Notes: generated by a model from the sequence alone, not told the origin. Shown: positions 1 to 12,884, numbered from the stretch's first letter. The stretch is 64,000 nt of DNA from Patellifolia procumbens (GCA_947645195.1 CANSGD010001541.1:2418001-2482000), one strand, 5' to 3'. Made by a program: numbers and translations.

Positions 1-357
1 TCAAACAATTGTTTGTACTTCTAAATGCCTAAAATAATTTGAAACGCAACTAAATAGTACTCCATCAGTTTCATATGTAATGATCTAACCACTTTCCGCT
101 TTCATTACTTTTTTTTCTAAGTTTCACTCTCTTCTACTTTATTCCTAAAATGACAAAGATTTATTCCTTTTTATAATACTTTACCTACTTTTCTTGAGTT
201 CTCGTAGTTCTACACTCTCTCACAAGTCACAACCACAAAATCTCTCCTACTTCCATAAACAAAATATACCCAATTACACATCATTCTTATTGCCCTGAAT
301 TTTATAATAATAGTAAATGAATAAACCATTTTTTGGGAAGAAATTGACGTCGTGTAC

Positions 358-2779
358 CTTGATATACGTTTTGAATTGATCCAAGATATCGGGAATTGTT
401 GCTTTAGCTTGATCTCTTGACTTATTAGGAAAATAAACAACCGTTAAATCATTTTGACCAATATCAAATGTGTAAAGAGCTTGAGAGAAATACTCTTCAC
501 TCGGTAGTAAGTTCTTGAAAACATCTCCTAACCTCAGTAAAGGAAAAGAAAAAATGAGTTAAATTAAGGATGAGAAATAAGTATAACACCAGTGAGGTAT
601 GCGGTTTACAATGTAATTAAATACTAAATCTGTATGAAATTTGACATCTTATAAATAGTGGATGCAATCAGGTTTCATATCGACATATTGTTCAAAATGT
701 TGCATAAATAGAAGCAAAATTTTCTTTATTATATCATTTTAAACATCCTGTTAATATATGTCACAAACTCACATATGACATAACCATATATAGACATATA
801 GTCTTATGCACAACATAACTAGGGCATATACAATCACATAAATTTGGTTTTCAATCCTTTTCCACACGACCTTGTTATGCCTAAGACCAATCTTATATAT
901 TCCTATGCATAGCACCAACTAGGGAATTTGCACCATCGTATTATCTTATCTCCATATCTTGTGCGATACAATCTACTTAGTTTACATGACCAACCTATTA
1001 TATTCATTTGCACACCCCATCATATTTCAACCGTATTGTCAATGGTATTCATGTCACAGAGTTGTTAGTCGCCTTAGCGTTAGTTTTCTAGTCTTTGTTA
1101 TTACCATTAGACACCAAAATACAACTTCATAGCATATGTTAACGCATATTGGGTCTCATATTATCTGATTTAGCTCATTATCAGATTTCTTTAGCTATAT
1201 GTCATGAGATGTCAACGATGTGCTTAGGGCCTCAGGCATGAGTTGTATCACTTATATGTAGTCTTTATGTCTGTATTTAAGCTCGCAAACATTTTGATTT
1301 TGAATAGTAGACAAGAAAGTTTAGTTATTACTTCTATTCATATATTTCAACTGGATCATACATTATTAAAAAAGAAAATTATTACACGAACCACTGAATA
1401 ATGTACCTTATGAAAATAGATTGAGACATATTTAAACGCCCTTACCCATCAAGTCTACCTCAAATGAATTATTAGGAGTCATGAACGCATGGTCAAGGGG
1501 TTATGAAAACGACCAAAACCATGTTACTCGACTTACAAACTGACCATTTTGCTAGATTTGATGATGATTAGAAACAAACTTGTGTTTACCTTTCTCACGG
1601 ATAAAGTGCAAGCGTTGTTGGAAATCATGGAACTGATAAAACTGGACATTGAAGGAGAAAGGGCTGTATGAAGTTGTATTCTGGTGTCTAATGGTAGACG
1701 CTGCCGTCGCAAAGTTTGCTCTATGGCTAAAGTTAGTTCCCATTGAATCAAGGTAGGCATTCAGTTATGGAAGTCCCAGTCTTTCCGCTGCATTAATTTA
1801 TTTATAATTGATATCGAACAATGAATCAACGATACTTGCTTACATTTTCTTATTAATCAAGACAGAAAAAAACAATAGCACGTCTTATTCAAGCAACCAT
1901 TCTAAAATGCATCCTTATAATCATACTCCCCATTATGTCATATTAGTTGCAACAATGTGATTTTATGTTATTTCTATGTCTTACTTTAGCCATCATTATT
2001 AACTGAAATATAAAATATAATGTTAGTAAATAAGATGTTCTTATATTTGTCTCCCACCTTGCTAAATTTGTCACATATTTTCCTACCAAAATACCATAAC
2101 AAATTAGAACTTGACTGTAAAAAATTTTTAACATTGCATTGCAACCTTTAATTGGATCGATGAGGGAACGTATCCTAAACTTGGAGCAATTCATAATAAA
2201 TCAAATATGGTATTTAGGTGTGTTAGTAACCTTAGCATACTGTTTTTTTCCGTTTCAATATATGCTTTTTATATGTATCTAATGGATATTATTATTTTGA
2301 CCATCCATTACTTGTAATAATTCGTTTGGTTTGGATTGGATTGGAGAGGTTTTATTGAATCCATGTACCCCTGTAGTCAATTCTACAACGCCCTCCTCTT
2401 TTCCAATAAGATAATATTCTACATTTGTAAACATAGGCAAGTTCTATGGGAAAATGGTTGTGATATACTTCGATAATGACTAATGAGGTAAGAACATACC
2501 TATAAAATCAATAATGAGGCGGCCATCGGAGTATCTCCCGGCAGGAGCATGGAAGAAAGTCTCACCATGAGGGGGTCCTGCCTGGCCGAACGATGCGGAC
2601 CAACCGCCAGTGTCCGAGTTTGAGTCTCCAAAATTGAAAATGGCCGGAAACTTACATGAAGAGGATGAGCTAAGAGTTTGAGAAGTTGCTAGCACAAATG
2701 CAGTAGACAAGCTAATGAGTAGATTAACTGATAGTAATGCTAGTATTATTTTAGAAACCTGCTCCATTTTGTAACCCAT
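358..2779 (-). pseudogene. GDSL esterase/lipase (ENOD8/FXG1-like) pseudogene, exons 1-3, 3' part outside window
   Basis: Plant GDSL/SGNH hydrolases are secreted serine esterases. Exon 1 (2500-2779) encodes a hydrophobic signal peptide followed by FNFGDSNSDTGG, the block I catalytic Ser motif, and ends at a GT donor after LIIDFI. Exon 2 (1590-1787) carries the family stretch NFSH-ANFATAASTIR and ends at GAGAAAG|GTAAAC. Exon 3 (358-527) carries LYTFDIGQND (block III) and ends at AAG|GTACAC. Introns are 712 and 1062 bp, and the splice phases agree across exons. Two defects are visible in exon 2: an in-frame TAA eight codons in, where the family has Tyr after GLP, and Arg instead of the block II Gly in the SH-G-ANFA stretch. 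The block with the catalytic Asp/His would lie left of position 1. Family assignment is firm; the pseudogene call rests on the stop codon being real. Confidence 0.8.
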
Positions 2780-2799
2780 AGAGTAAAAGATAATGGAAG

Positions 2800-4085
2800 A
2801 TGAAACTTCCTCTAGCTAGCTAGTAGTATTAATAGAAGAGAACCACTAAAAAGGAGTACTAATATAATACAGATTGAGATGTATGAAATATCGATTTTGA
2901 AAGTCATAATCTCATCTAGCGTGTTAACATTATAATATTTTTCCTTAAATAAGCATCGACAAAATCAAGGGAGAATCTTCCCCTAGTTCGACAAAATGCG
3001 ATCCTGGATATTTTTCAAAAATATAAAAGCTTATGTATATAAATATTGTAATATATAGATTGAGTACATTTATATAAGAGTATAAGACAAGATATTAGAG
3101 TTTTAAACCTTGTCCCTTCATATCATTTTGTTTAAGATCGGTCATTTGTCATAGAAGCAAATATGCTATTGATAACAAAACAAATTTTGTGGGAAATGTG
3201 TTGTATTCTTAAAATAAGGACATTTTTAATTATCTAGATAAAGGCTAGGATCGTGAAATGCACGTTGAAGATTCTTGTAAGCTATAGTGGAAGAAGAGAA
3301 ACCTATTTTTCCATGTTTGCTATTAAAACCACATATTTTAGTGGTTATATAGTGATCTGACCGGAACATTTGACTAATGGGATATTTTTGTCTTTGATGC
3401 AAAGCAGGAACAACTAAAACAGAGGATTTTGGCATATTTCAATGGCAATACTTTCCGTTATACCATTGGCAATTAGGTGTACGAAATAGCTGAGAGCCTG
3501 AGACTATATTTTTTACACATTTTTGTTTGGGGAGAGATTTTTATTAAACAATAAGCGAAAAACAAAATTGTGAATTTGTAAAACAAATTCTTGTAAAATA
3601 CCATCTAACACTTAAATTAATTCTATTCTAGTCCATTAAGGTCCATTAAGGTCCATTAAACGAGCTACAATCCAGCAATATTGCACTACGTATCAGGAGC
3701 CTCTCTGCAAGAGGTCCTAATGCATCAACTCTAAGTATGGGAAAAGATTGGAGTGGTCAGACACAGTAATCTGTAAACAATCTATAAGTAGCGGCCGACA
3801 TTGGTGACCCAATCCGTTGTTCAGTTTGCTTCTCTGAAATTGGGATGGATGATTTCCGATGCTGAATGTCGTGTAGTAGGTGTTGAATATCCTCTATGAT
3901 CTTCGCAATATTCCAAGGGGTTGTCAGATGCTTTTTGTTTACCTTTAATGATGACCTTGTTGAGATGGATGGAGGAAAGGTGAATTATTTTCTTGTGGAG
4001 AGTTGTTGCTCCTGCTACCATGATGTTTGTATAGTCGAGATTGAAAGTTTTAGCTGCGAAAATGTAGGTCACGTGATCACATACA
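2800..4085. other. AT-rich intergenic nuclear DNA, no gene recognised
   Basis: Upstream flank of the GDSL pseudogene. I see no conserved coding sequence. A short triplication of gtccattaag lies near 3638-3660. Short open frames on both strands match no family I know. Confidence 0.5.
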
Positions 4086-4089
4086 AATG

Positions 4090-4345
4090 ACTAGACCTAG
4101 ACCTGCCAAAGCTGAACCGACCCAAAACCCAAAATCGACCCGAAAGTGCCAACCCGAAATCAACTCGAGACCCGAAATGACCGACCCTACCCATATCCGA
4201 TCGATGCCCGATCCGAAACATGTTGACCCGAAGCTGACCCGACCCTAGATTGACCCGACCCGAGATTTGACCTAACCCGAGACTCACCGGACCTGAAATT
4301 AATCGAACCGAAAATTAACCGACCTGAGACTGACCCGACCCGAAT
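4090..4345. repeat. Degenerate GACCCGA-type minisatellite, block 1
   Basis: Irregular head-to-tail repeats built on gacccga/cccgaaact with spacers of 10-20 bp. Open frames through it, rich in Gly, Arg and Ser, are by-products of the repeat. Confidence 0.7.
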
Positions 4346-4660
4346 TTAACTCGAACACTAGTTGTTCATTTTCTTTTTTGACATAATCCTACTTTTGTTT
4401 GAAAAGAATTATAAAACGAAAAGAAAAGCTAGATTAACATACTGTTTTTATATTCTCATTTTAAGCTATTATATTCCTTCATCCTAAATGTATATGACTT
4501 ACTTTCCCTAGTCAAAAGGAAGGAAAGAGCAAGTACGAAATCACCTTCCTCCCTAGTCCCTACCAAAACCGACAAAACAATCAATAGGCAAAAAATAGAA
4601 GGTACTTTAGTCACAAAAAGATGAACAAATAGAGTAACATAAGAAACATAATGAACATAT
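4346..4660. other. AT-rich spacer between the two minisatellite blocks
   Basis: No coding sequence is recognised. The stretch is AT-rich with no repeat I could define, and separates the two GACCCGA blocks. Confidence 0.4.
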
Positions 4661-4664
4661 TCCT

Positions 4665-4915
4665 TTCAAGACCCGAACCCGACCCAAACTAGACTCGGCC
4701 AGAACTAGACTCAACCCTATACCCAACCAGAGTTAGACTCGACCCAAACTAGACCAGAATTGGACTCGACCCAATACCCGACCCGAACTAGACTCAACCC
4801 AATACCCGACCTGAACTAGACTCGATCTTATACTCGACCCGAAAGTGCCCTGACCTGTAAGTGACCCGAACCTTGACTCGAAATCCAACCTGTCCCAAAC
4901 TGACCCTACCCGGAA
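4665..4915. repeat. Degenerate GACCCGA-type minisatellite, block 2
   Basis: Same family as block 1: repeats of actagactc-gacccga with many point changes. The two blocks are in the same orientation, separated by about 320 bp of AT-rich DNA. Confidence 0.7.
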
Positions 4916-4919
4916 TGAT

Positions 4920-5340
4920 CAATCGGTTTATTCATAATGAAAAAATTGCCACAGACACGGAATGAACAATTAGTTTATTCTTAATGAACAATGAAAAACG
5001 GGGCAAATTTTTTTCTCTCTTCTCCTTTATCTCTTTCCCCCCTGTAAATTCAGACATTTTGAATTCATTTCCGAAAAAAAATTCACTCTCCTCCATTTTC
5101 TGTCAAAAACTCTCCATCTTCTTCCTAAAATCCACTTCTACTCACCATTTTCATTCAAAAGAATTTGTAATTCAAGCGAAATTTCCACATCCAACTTAAA
5201 TTAGTAAAAACCATACCCCTATTCATCCTTTCTAACTCAAAAAATTCATATTTCAACCTCCAAAAATTATTTTGAACATCAACCTCAACCCAACAACAAA
5301 GCAAGTTTGAATGTAACAATATGAGAGAATGGTAAGGTGT
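4920..5340. other. AT-rich and pyrimidine-rich intergenic DNA, no gene recognised
   Basis: Contains long C/T runs and short repeats such as ttattcataatga/ttattcttaatga. I see no splice-supported coding sequence or known element. Confidence 0.4.
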
Positions 5341-6280
5341 TTTTGAGTTTATTTTTTCATAGATCTAGCTTGCATTTATTTTATCATTACATTCTTTGGA
5401 AATGTTCAATGAAAATATTAACGATGTTCATTTCATTTGTATTGATTTTCATTTCATTTGTTTTGTTGTTCATTTCAGTTGTATTGATATTCCCCGTATA
5501 TTTGATGTATATATTTTTTTTAAATATTCATCTAACATAGTAATGATGTTCTTGTGTTTGTCTGTAGTTTGAATGGCAATAACAAAACATATAATTTGTA
5601 TTTTTTGTTTTTGTTGAAATTTAAATAAACAATCTAATGGATTTAAAATAGTAATGAGTACTGTTAAAATAATTATTTATTTTATTTAAATCATTGTTTA
5701 TTTGCATCTATGTTCATTTATAACAATATTTGCTAATGTTGTTTTGTTAGTATTGATAATTTTATTTGAATAATTTGTTCATTTTATTTGAACTATTTCA
5801 TTTGCATTGATGTTCATTATAATAATATTTATTAATATTCGTTTTTTTTAATACTATTTATTTTGTTTAAAGAATTTGTTCAATTTATTTGAATGATTTT
5901 CCATTTGGATTGATATTCATTAGAATAATACTACCTCCTTTTTTTAATATGTATGTTTCCTTTTACGCGCGGACTAAGGAAAAAGTGCAAAAGTAAGAGA
6001 GAAAATTAGTAAAGGTAAGGAAAAAGTGAAAAAGTTAGAGAGAAGGAAAGATAAAGTAGGAGAGAAGTGTAATAATTAGGTGGGTCAACCTTCCATTTAC
6101 GGGAAAAGGTAGAAAGATACAAAATGGTAAAATTTGCATATTAAAAAAATGGAGGGAGTATTTGTTAATATTTATTTTATTACTATTGTTAATTTTATTT
6201 GAATAATTTTTTTATTTTGTTTGAATGATTATTCATTTGCATTAATGTTCACTTAAAACTCATTTGGATTGATGTTCATT
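5340..6280. repeat. AT-rich tandem array, period about 100 bp, interrupted by a MITE
   Basis: The phrase (g)cattgatgttcatt followed by ataataatattt recurs near 5704, 5806, 5908 and, after subtracting the MITE, about 100 bp further on at 6239. Units are diverged. The array ends abruptly at the CACTA terminus at 6281, and matching sequence resumes at 54199, so it serves as an empty-site reference for both insertions. Confidence 0.6.
5930..6160. mobile_element. Stowaway-type MITE (Tc1/mariner-like, non-autonomous)
   Basis: The left end reads ctacctcc and runs into an AT tract ending in aatatg. The right end is its inverse, catatt followed by an A tract and ggagggag, giving terminal inverted repeats of about 22 bp. 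Both ends abut TA, the Stowaway target duplication. The element is about 230 bp with no coding capacity, which is typical. It sits inside a unit of the AT-rich array, and removing it restores the unit (ataaTAttt). Confidence 0.85.
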
Positions 6281-6510
6281 CACTACTACAAAACGTTTCA
6301 TTTCTCAGCGCTTTTTAGGCCATATCTCGGCGCTATTTGGAAGCGCCGAGATTTTGGCCGTCGAGAAATTCTCGGCACAATAAGGCGTCGAGATTCCCGG
6401 CGCTTTCATGCGCCCCACCTAACTCTCGTCATTAAAAAGCGCCGAGATTCTCGGCGCTTTTATGCGCCTCATCAAACTCGTAGACACTTAATTGCGCCGA
6501 GGTTCAAGAA
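6281..6510. repeat. CACTA left terminal inverted repeat and sub-terminal repeats
   Basis: Terminal 13 bp followed by at least six copies of tctcggcgc or its inverse, some as hairpins (gcgccgagattctcggcgc near 6440-6460). Sub-terminal motif clusters of this kind bind transposase in CACTA elements. The inner boundary with organelle-like DNA is not sharp; I place it near 6510. Confidence 0.65.
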
Positions 6511-9500
6511 AAGGAAGGGCTTTCTTTGTAACGCAGAAGAATCTCCAAACTTATTTTTAGTCAAAAGAGGTGTACGGGGCGATACAACCAACCAGCTGGG
6601 CCGGCCGGTGTCCCCTTTATGGCATGTGTATGTACGTGGGTTGGAACCCTTACTCTAACTCTGACTCTTAGTAGGTAGCCACATCCTCTCTTTGATCCGA
6701 TCGGGCATTCCGCTTGTACCAAGGAAAGAAGGAAGTGCACCGCAAGTAAACTACTTCTGGGCGAGGTCCTCTGACCAAGTGTAGCACCCCGCTTACACAT
6801 CTCCTGTGAAAAGACCGCATGCCCCTTTGCTTTAGTAAAGCAAGCATGACCCTCGTGGCCTATTTCGGCTTTGAGTAAGGAACCTTTCTCTTAGGTCACT
6901 AACCCTTGCCCATGCACCCGTTCATTTGCATAATTCTCACCAAAGGCTTACTCAAGATAATGCTTTACGTAGCTCTTATGTGCCCAACGAGATGTCCTGA
7001 CTTAATGATGTCTCAACAAGATTGTTGGTTGCCTTATGACAACTTCCGCGGCAATAGTTAGATTCCATAATAGTCAATACAGTACGGTTAAGACGAGTTC
7101 TCAGCCATTGATCGTCTTTCATGTGTTTGGAATAGAGTCCATTTTGAGAGAGTTGAAAAAGCACTATCTCGTTGAAAGGTTCTATACATCTGCCCTTTCT
7201 CAACGCATTTCTTTAGACAAAGACTCCGTTTTTTCCTCTTTTCCGATGGTAAATCTTTCTCAGAACATGGAGTGTAAATCAAACCCATGTTTGAATTGAA
7301 ATTGAGATACTGATGCAAGTTCTTCCTTTCTGAATCAGATAGATTCATATCTGAAAGAGGTTGACAATAAGTTAGAGGTGTTCCCGAAGATGTTATGTCT
7401 CTCTGATGAAGGGATATAGGAGAAAGGGCGGGAGAGGAGAGTCATTTCATCCCAACGGTAAATGAAGAGTATCATATTATGCTATTAAAGAGATGTTGCT
7501 TAATGTTCCCGCGGGCAAGTGGTTCTGCTCTCCCTCAATTTCTAAAGCAGGAAGTTAGTTAGTGAGGGTTGTATGTATGGGATAGCTAGATCCGATCTTC
7601 TTTTTGTATTACCAGCTATTCAGGATACTGCTGATAGTGAGGATGTTGAGCTAACTACTCTCATTAGTCGAAACAGGGTTCTCCTTTTAAAAGTAGCTCC
7701 TTTCTTCTTATTTTATTAGTGGTTTTCACCTTTATCTGGTATGAGCTAATGCTAACTACATGGATTTCAGGGCATTTCAGTAAATTCATTAAATGAAGTT
7801 TCCAAGGCTGGCACACAAACTATATCACCAAGAACTCCTACTTGAATGATTGACTGATAGAACAATTCACTGGCGAATAAGCACCTGAGACATTCAATCT
7901 TAGATCATGAATATACGCCAACCGAGGGTTTTCTATAAACTTGAAATTAGAGCTACTTCCTTCCAACACTCACAATTCATGAACATCAGACATCGTATTA
8001 ACACACCATATATCATTAATTACAGTTTGTACATAATGAATTGAATGATTCTTTTACCTACTTTAATGAACCTTGAGGAGATACATGAAATGTTAAGACT
8101 AGCAAGGGAATCAAGCAATAAAGCACCAAAGCAAGTAAGCAATAACAACAATAAAGACAACAAACAAGCATCCCGAAAAGGAGAGACATTAAATGTCTCG
8201 ACTAGAACCCTCCACTACCAAGCAACCAAGAACGTTACAAAAAGGAGGTAGATGCTATACCTCTGGCTCTCCCATACTATTGAAGACAAAATCTCCTACT
8301 GCAAGTTCAGTTCAAAAAAGTCTTTCTTAAAGTCTGTATAAAGCAGATAAACAATAGGATTTTTTGCATGTGAGAAAGTAGGGGTTAATTGAAGATACAG
8401 TAGGGGATAATGGAAGATATTAAACAATTATCTCATAGATATACCAACGCAACGGGAAGTTCAGAGTTCAAGATTTTGGTGATCCCCAACCCGAGTTAGT
8501 TTAGTAAATCGACATAACATAAAGGAGAAGTTGAATATAGAGCTCGACTGTCCCTTCATCCGGCACCCTTTTTATTTCATTCCTCTTGAACCTTCTTTCC
8601 TTAGTCTTTAGTCTTCTATAGTATCTCCTTTCTTTTCAAGTCCTCGTATCGAAAACAAGTTTTCGAAACCCGGCTTTTTGCTAAGAAAGTTTTTTAGGTA
8701 TCCCAGGGGTAAGAGAAGAAGGAGCGTACCGCCTTGCCATAGGTTAATCCAGCAACCTTGTTACGAACGGGTCTTGCTGCCCTTTCTTAAGATCCGAAAT
8801 CTGATTCAATGGGATCTTCTCTTTCTATGGTATCTCCTGAAGCTAAGTATGCGCTAGATGAGAAAAGTGAAAGGTACGAAGTCGATCGCTTAACGGGAGA
8901 GGAACGATCTTCCGTAAACACAATAGCTGAGAATCTTGGGATTCCTCCGTCACTGCCAGCGCGAAAGTCTTACCAAAAAGCAGATTGACCATACAGATAT
9001 CCGCCACCTCGTTCTGGGATAGCAGCAACCAGGGATTCTAGCCCAAAGCTAGCAACGGGAGAAAGACTGGTTGGAGGGTTAGCTTCAAGGTCTATATCTG
9101 GGCTTGTGAAAGCATTCCTTCATGTGCTCTCAGCTCGGTATCGGCAAATAAATAGTAGAGCCTATGGCACGGCACTAAAACAAAACTCAAGTCAAGGGGA
9201 AGGTTCGCTCATCTGAATCACTTTCTACGCCACCGACCATTGATTCGCCACCTGCCCGTGAACTTTCACTTGATCCGGCACCAGGAGAGGCGGTCTCATT
9301 CCTTCTAATAGAAAGGGGTGCGATTCCATAGGAAGAGGTTTGAGCTGCTCTAGCTTAATCTCTAAAGAAGGAGATCCAAACAAATCTTTTAAGCAGTCAG
9401 TCTATCCCATCCGATGTTCTTTTTTCAAGTGGTTACGGTGTAAGACCTACTTCCTAATGCTCTTTTCTTGAAAGACGTATTCCCGTACTCTCTTATTATT

Positions 9501-11216
9501 GGACGGAACTAGTATAAAGATCCAGATCTTCTCTTTCCGAAACCGAATCGGAGAGGGGCGTAGCGAATTGCTAAAGTGAAGATTTTGGAGAGAAACGAAG
9601 CACTCTTCTTTATTTTATTACAGCCGACCCTACTTCTCTGTCGTAAGGCTAAAGCCCTTGTCCAATTCATTTTATACAGACATGTAATAGTGGATTGTAC
9701 GAATAAATAGAATGAAGTACCCAAAGTAAGAATCACAACAGGAATTCCATTAAGTGATTGATATTCTTTGTTTTAATAATACTCTGTTTTTGCATAAACC
9801 CGGGATTTTACGACGTGAAAGTGTAATTGACTAAGAAGAATAGAAGTAAAATATACAAATTTTTACTGCCTACTATTGTATTTATTTTGAATAGATACAT
9901 AATATACAAATCTGAAATAAAAAATTGAAGACGAAACAACTTAACCCTTAAACCAGAGTTTTTCCCTCGAATAAGTGGAAATACATACACCACCGCCTGT
10001 AACAGGATTGCTCGTTGGCCCCCTTTTTGCGATATCCCTTTCAAGCATGAGCTGGACTTCTAGTGTTGGGAAAGTCATCCTTGGCATAAGCTCTAGCTGA
10101 TCTCTCTTATGGCATTCCCATATGCTTCCTAATTCCTATATCTTTCCATATTCCCTATAGTGCTATACCTTTCCCTCTCTTTTCTTCCCACTCCCTCACC
10201 GGTCCCCTCTGTAAAGATCTTTTCCTGCTTAGGTGAGCTCTACTTCCTAGCCTGCCTGGTCTGCGCCCATAAAAATGGAGCATTGTGTCTCGATGGAAAT
10301 ATCCCTTTAGGTTGAGTAAGAAGCTATATCTCCATAGGTTGATCGTCTCAATGACCTTTTCTTTTCAGCAACAAGTCCAGCTTAAGCCCTATCATGTCAA
10401 TGTAACTAGTGACCTTAAAATGCAGTAAAATGCCTTCTTTCCTGGTCTCAATTGCCCTTGTGATCCTTCTCCCGAAAATGCTCTTTCATCGCTCTGAACT
10501 CATCAAGTGCTAGTGGCCTAGTCTGCCTGCCTGCTTCGCTTATCTCTTCTACTTCTCATTTGTAAGGCCCTTCCCGTCCCTGGCCCTATAGAACCAGTCA
10601 CTTCCGAATGAATAATAGTTCTCTTTCTCGATCGAAAGAACCAACATCGAATGGCCTAGCTAAGAAGAATCGAATCATCGCTCGAAAGAAAGTTCCTTAA
10701 TGCTTTAACTAAGTAAGTCAACTACCTTAATTAAGCGTTGGCTTTCTTTCCTAGATAGAGAGAATCCGCAAGTAGGAATAAGAGCATTGGGGAGGGGCTA
10801 AAGTTAAGAAAGTCATGAAGGGAACAAAACTCATGGAAGTTACAAAAAGCATAGATCGCAGAAAAGAGCTCATTTCTTGGGGTTCATTTTTGAACTGCTC
10901 TGCTCCCCCCACCTCAACAAGAGGAAAGACTTGTTTGTTGTAAATCGCTGGTTGGGTTTACCAATCCAGAAGGACATGGGAATTTTAGGAACAAGCAAGG
11001 GGTTGATTGAGCTGCGCGAAAGCCTCCAGCAGGGCTAACGCGCATCCGTTTTCTTGCTTTTGAAGTTAAGTAAAGACTGACTACGAGCTGACTAATCGAA
11101 TGGAACTTTCTTTAATGAAAAGAAAAGCGGAGGCCCACCATCTGCTAGCATTGTGGTTTGGAATCGATTCTTTATCAATGGCCCACCCTTTCTTTAAACC
11201 TTGTCAATGATCGAAC
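6510..11216. other. NUMT copy 1, segment 1: mitochondrial-type non-coding DNA
   Basis: Base composition and short dispersed repeats (for example gctaaagtgaagattttgg at 9571) match plant mitochondrial spacer and differ from the AT-rich nuclear flank. The downstream boundary is nad2 exon e. Apart from the ycf2 fragment at 7124-7375 I recognise no gene; short open frames here are probably chance. The first few hundred bases could still be nuclear. Confidence 0.5.
7124..7375 (-). pseudogene. ycf2: Plastid ycf2 fragment carried in the mitochondrial DNA
   Basis: About 75 codons read without interruption on the minus strand and match plastid Ycf2, with the recognisable stretches HQYLNFNSNMGLI, PSEKRKKRSLCLKKCVEKGQ and DSAFSTLSKW. 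Ycf2 is a very long plastid-encoded protein of the envelope-associated import motor, so this is about 3% of a gene. The match stops at 7124, where unrelated sequence begins, and upstream of 7348 the frame is disturbed by a small deletion. Because it lies within mitochondrial-type DNA, it most likely moved plastid to mitochondrion to nucleus. Alternatively it could be a separate plastid insertion. Confidence 0.75.
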
Positions 11217-11405
11217 TTAAAGATATAAATTGAGTGCCATTTGATGAGTAAATGAGAACAAGGGAGAAGGATATGGAAAGGATGAAGTAATGAAAGAGGA
11301 AGTAATTGCTAGTAGTAACGACTTGTCACGATCCATTGGTTCATATAGAATCCATGTCCTAGGTGTATCAAAAAACATTCTTTTCACTAAACGTATATAA
11401 TAAAA
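11217..11405 (-). pseudogene. nad2: nad2 exon e (NADH dehydrogenase subunit 2, C-terminus), NUMT copy 1
   Basis: NAD2 is a proton-pumping membrane subunit of mitochondrial complex I. This exon encodes FYYIRLVKRMFFDTPRT and the remainder of the C-terminus, ending in TAA at 11217. Its length of about 189 nt matches exon e of other angiosperms. It lies just downstream of group II intron 4, whose domain V is visible at 11455-11489. The reading frame is open. Exon e is absent from NUMT copy 2, which starts inside intron 4. Confidence 0.88.
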
Positions 11406-12884
11406 TAGAGTGAAAGGGTCCACTCCGAAACCAAGAGGGTACTAACTAACAGCTGAGTCCTATACGAACCGCAGGACATCATACGGCTCACCAACTTCAC
11501 TTGCCTCTATGGGAGGCTCGCTCCGGGCAGGTTCGGATCACTTACAATACACGGCTCTACGAAGGAAGGGCTTGGGTTAGGAGCATTTTCAATATGATTC
11601 TTTTCCCTTATTTGTTCGATGAAAAATTCGAGACGAAAAAGGAACCCCTCTTTTCGACTGGGAAATGCGAGTCTCTTTTGTCCACTTTCTCTATCCCCCC
11701 CATCAAAATGATCAAAAAGGTCACAAGAGTGACTTCTTATTCCCGTGTTTGATCTCTTCCATCCCATCCCTGCTAGTTGTCACCTATGTTGAAGAAAGGT
11801 TTTTAACCCTGTAGAGAATGAAGAAGGGCCAAGGATCTTCCTCTCAACAGTCCTTCTCGAGGCTCTACTCTCCCCCCTGAAAAAGTAAGGCCCCATTAGC
11901 CTGGGCGAAGATAGGGATAAAGAGTAGAAGAAAGCTACCTTAGCTCTGCCAGGCACTGGACAAGGGTTAGCTCTGTAAATGTGTAGAGCCAAGTGTAATG
12001 TGGTGTAGTAGTAGGAACTTCTAGGCCCCTTCCCCGCTACTAGATCACTCCTGTGCTTCGGGTACTACGGACCCTCTACCATCCACAATGCAGCAAAGCC
12101 GTTTCATGAGCGGGGGGGCTAAGCGCAATTCTTTGAATCAAACGTTGAATGAAATCGATTCTTTTTTAGATATCAAAATCGAAATCGCATAGGATAGACG
12201 GATAGATCTATCTTTCTATTCATATGGATTAAAAAAAAAGCCATTTTTTAAGTAGCGTAGCAAGAGAAGCCCCATCTCCTTGATTTGGCCAGGAAAGACT
12301 GCACTGCTTTGGGCCCAGGAAGCGAAGGAATGAGCTCGGCTGCTTCTCTTCCACACTTCTTTTTTCTGTGTCCGTTCCGCATGCGCTTTGCTCTCTTCTT
12401 ATTCTTCATTGGACGGTTTGGATGGACTTCGCCGTTCTTTCGCAACTAAAATAGAAAAGGCTGTATCACATCGAGATGTCGATTCATTTTCCGCCCTCAA
12501 TGAGATGAGGAATTTGGAACCTCCTATTTATTAAGACTTTTGGGCCCTTTATCTTTCTGAATTGAGGCCCGGCCCGGCTCACGTCGTTCCAACAACCGGC
12601 GGGGAGCACCTCAGTATACGATCGTGCGCAGTAACTGGGAGTCCTATTACACCTAAGGCCAACTTAAATTCACCAAACCAGGGTTCATCTCGTGTAGTGA
12701 TTGTGGACTCGTACAAGGATATTATTGAGTAGACAGACGGTTGATGTATCAGACTCGACCCTATCTTTTGTAGCATGCATTCCCATCCGTTTCGCAACTG
12801 ATTCGGTAAGCTACGTGTCCGGTGCACGGAGAACTGCCTTCGGTCCCCAAACTAACTTACTCGTGGCAACCTTCCGGCCGCCCA
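11406..12884 (-). other. nad2 intron 4 (group II), NUMT copy 1
   Basis: Occupies the space between exons d and e. Near its 3' end a domain V-like hairpin, starting gagccgtatg and closing with ggttcgtatagga (11455-11489), lies about 50 nt upstream of exon e, as expected for a group II intron. Open frames inside are unrelated to a maturase and are probably not genes. Confidence 0.7.

Noticed and set aside
3226..4072. Minus-strand frames of 69 and 83 codons near the GDSL gene
   Set aside because: No recognisable family, splice support or codon bias; probably chance frames in AT-rich DNA.
6281..6510. A short stand-alone CACTA-derived MITE confined to the left end
   Set aside because: No inverse terminus TAGTAGTG occurs nearby; the only matching inverse end with the same ATT flank is at 54198.
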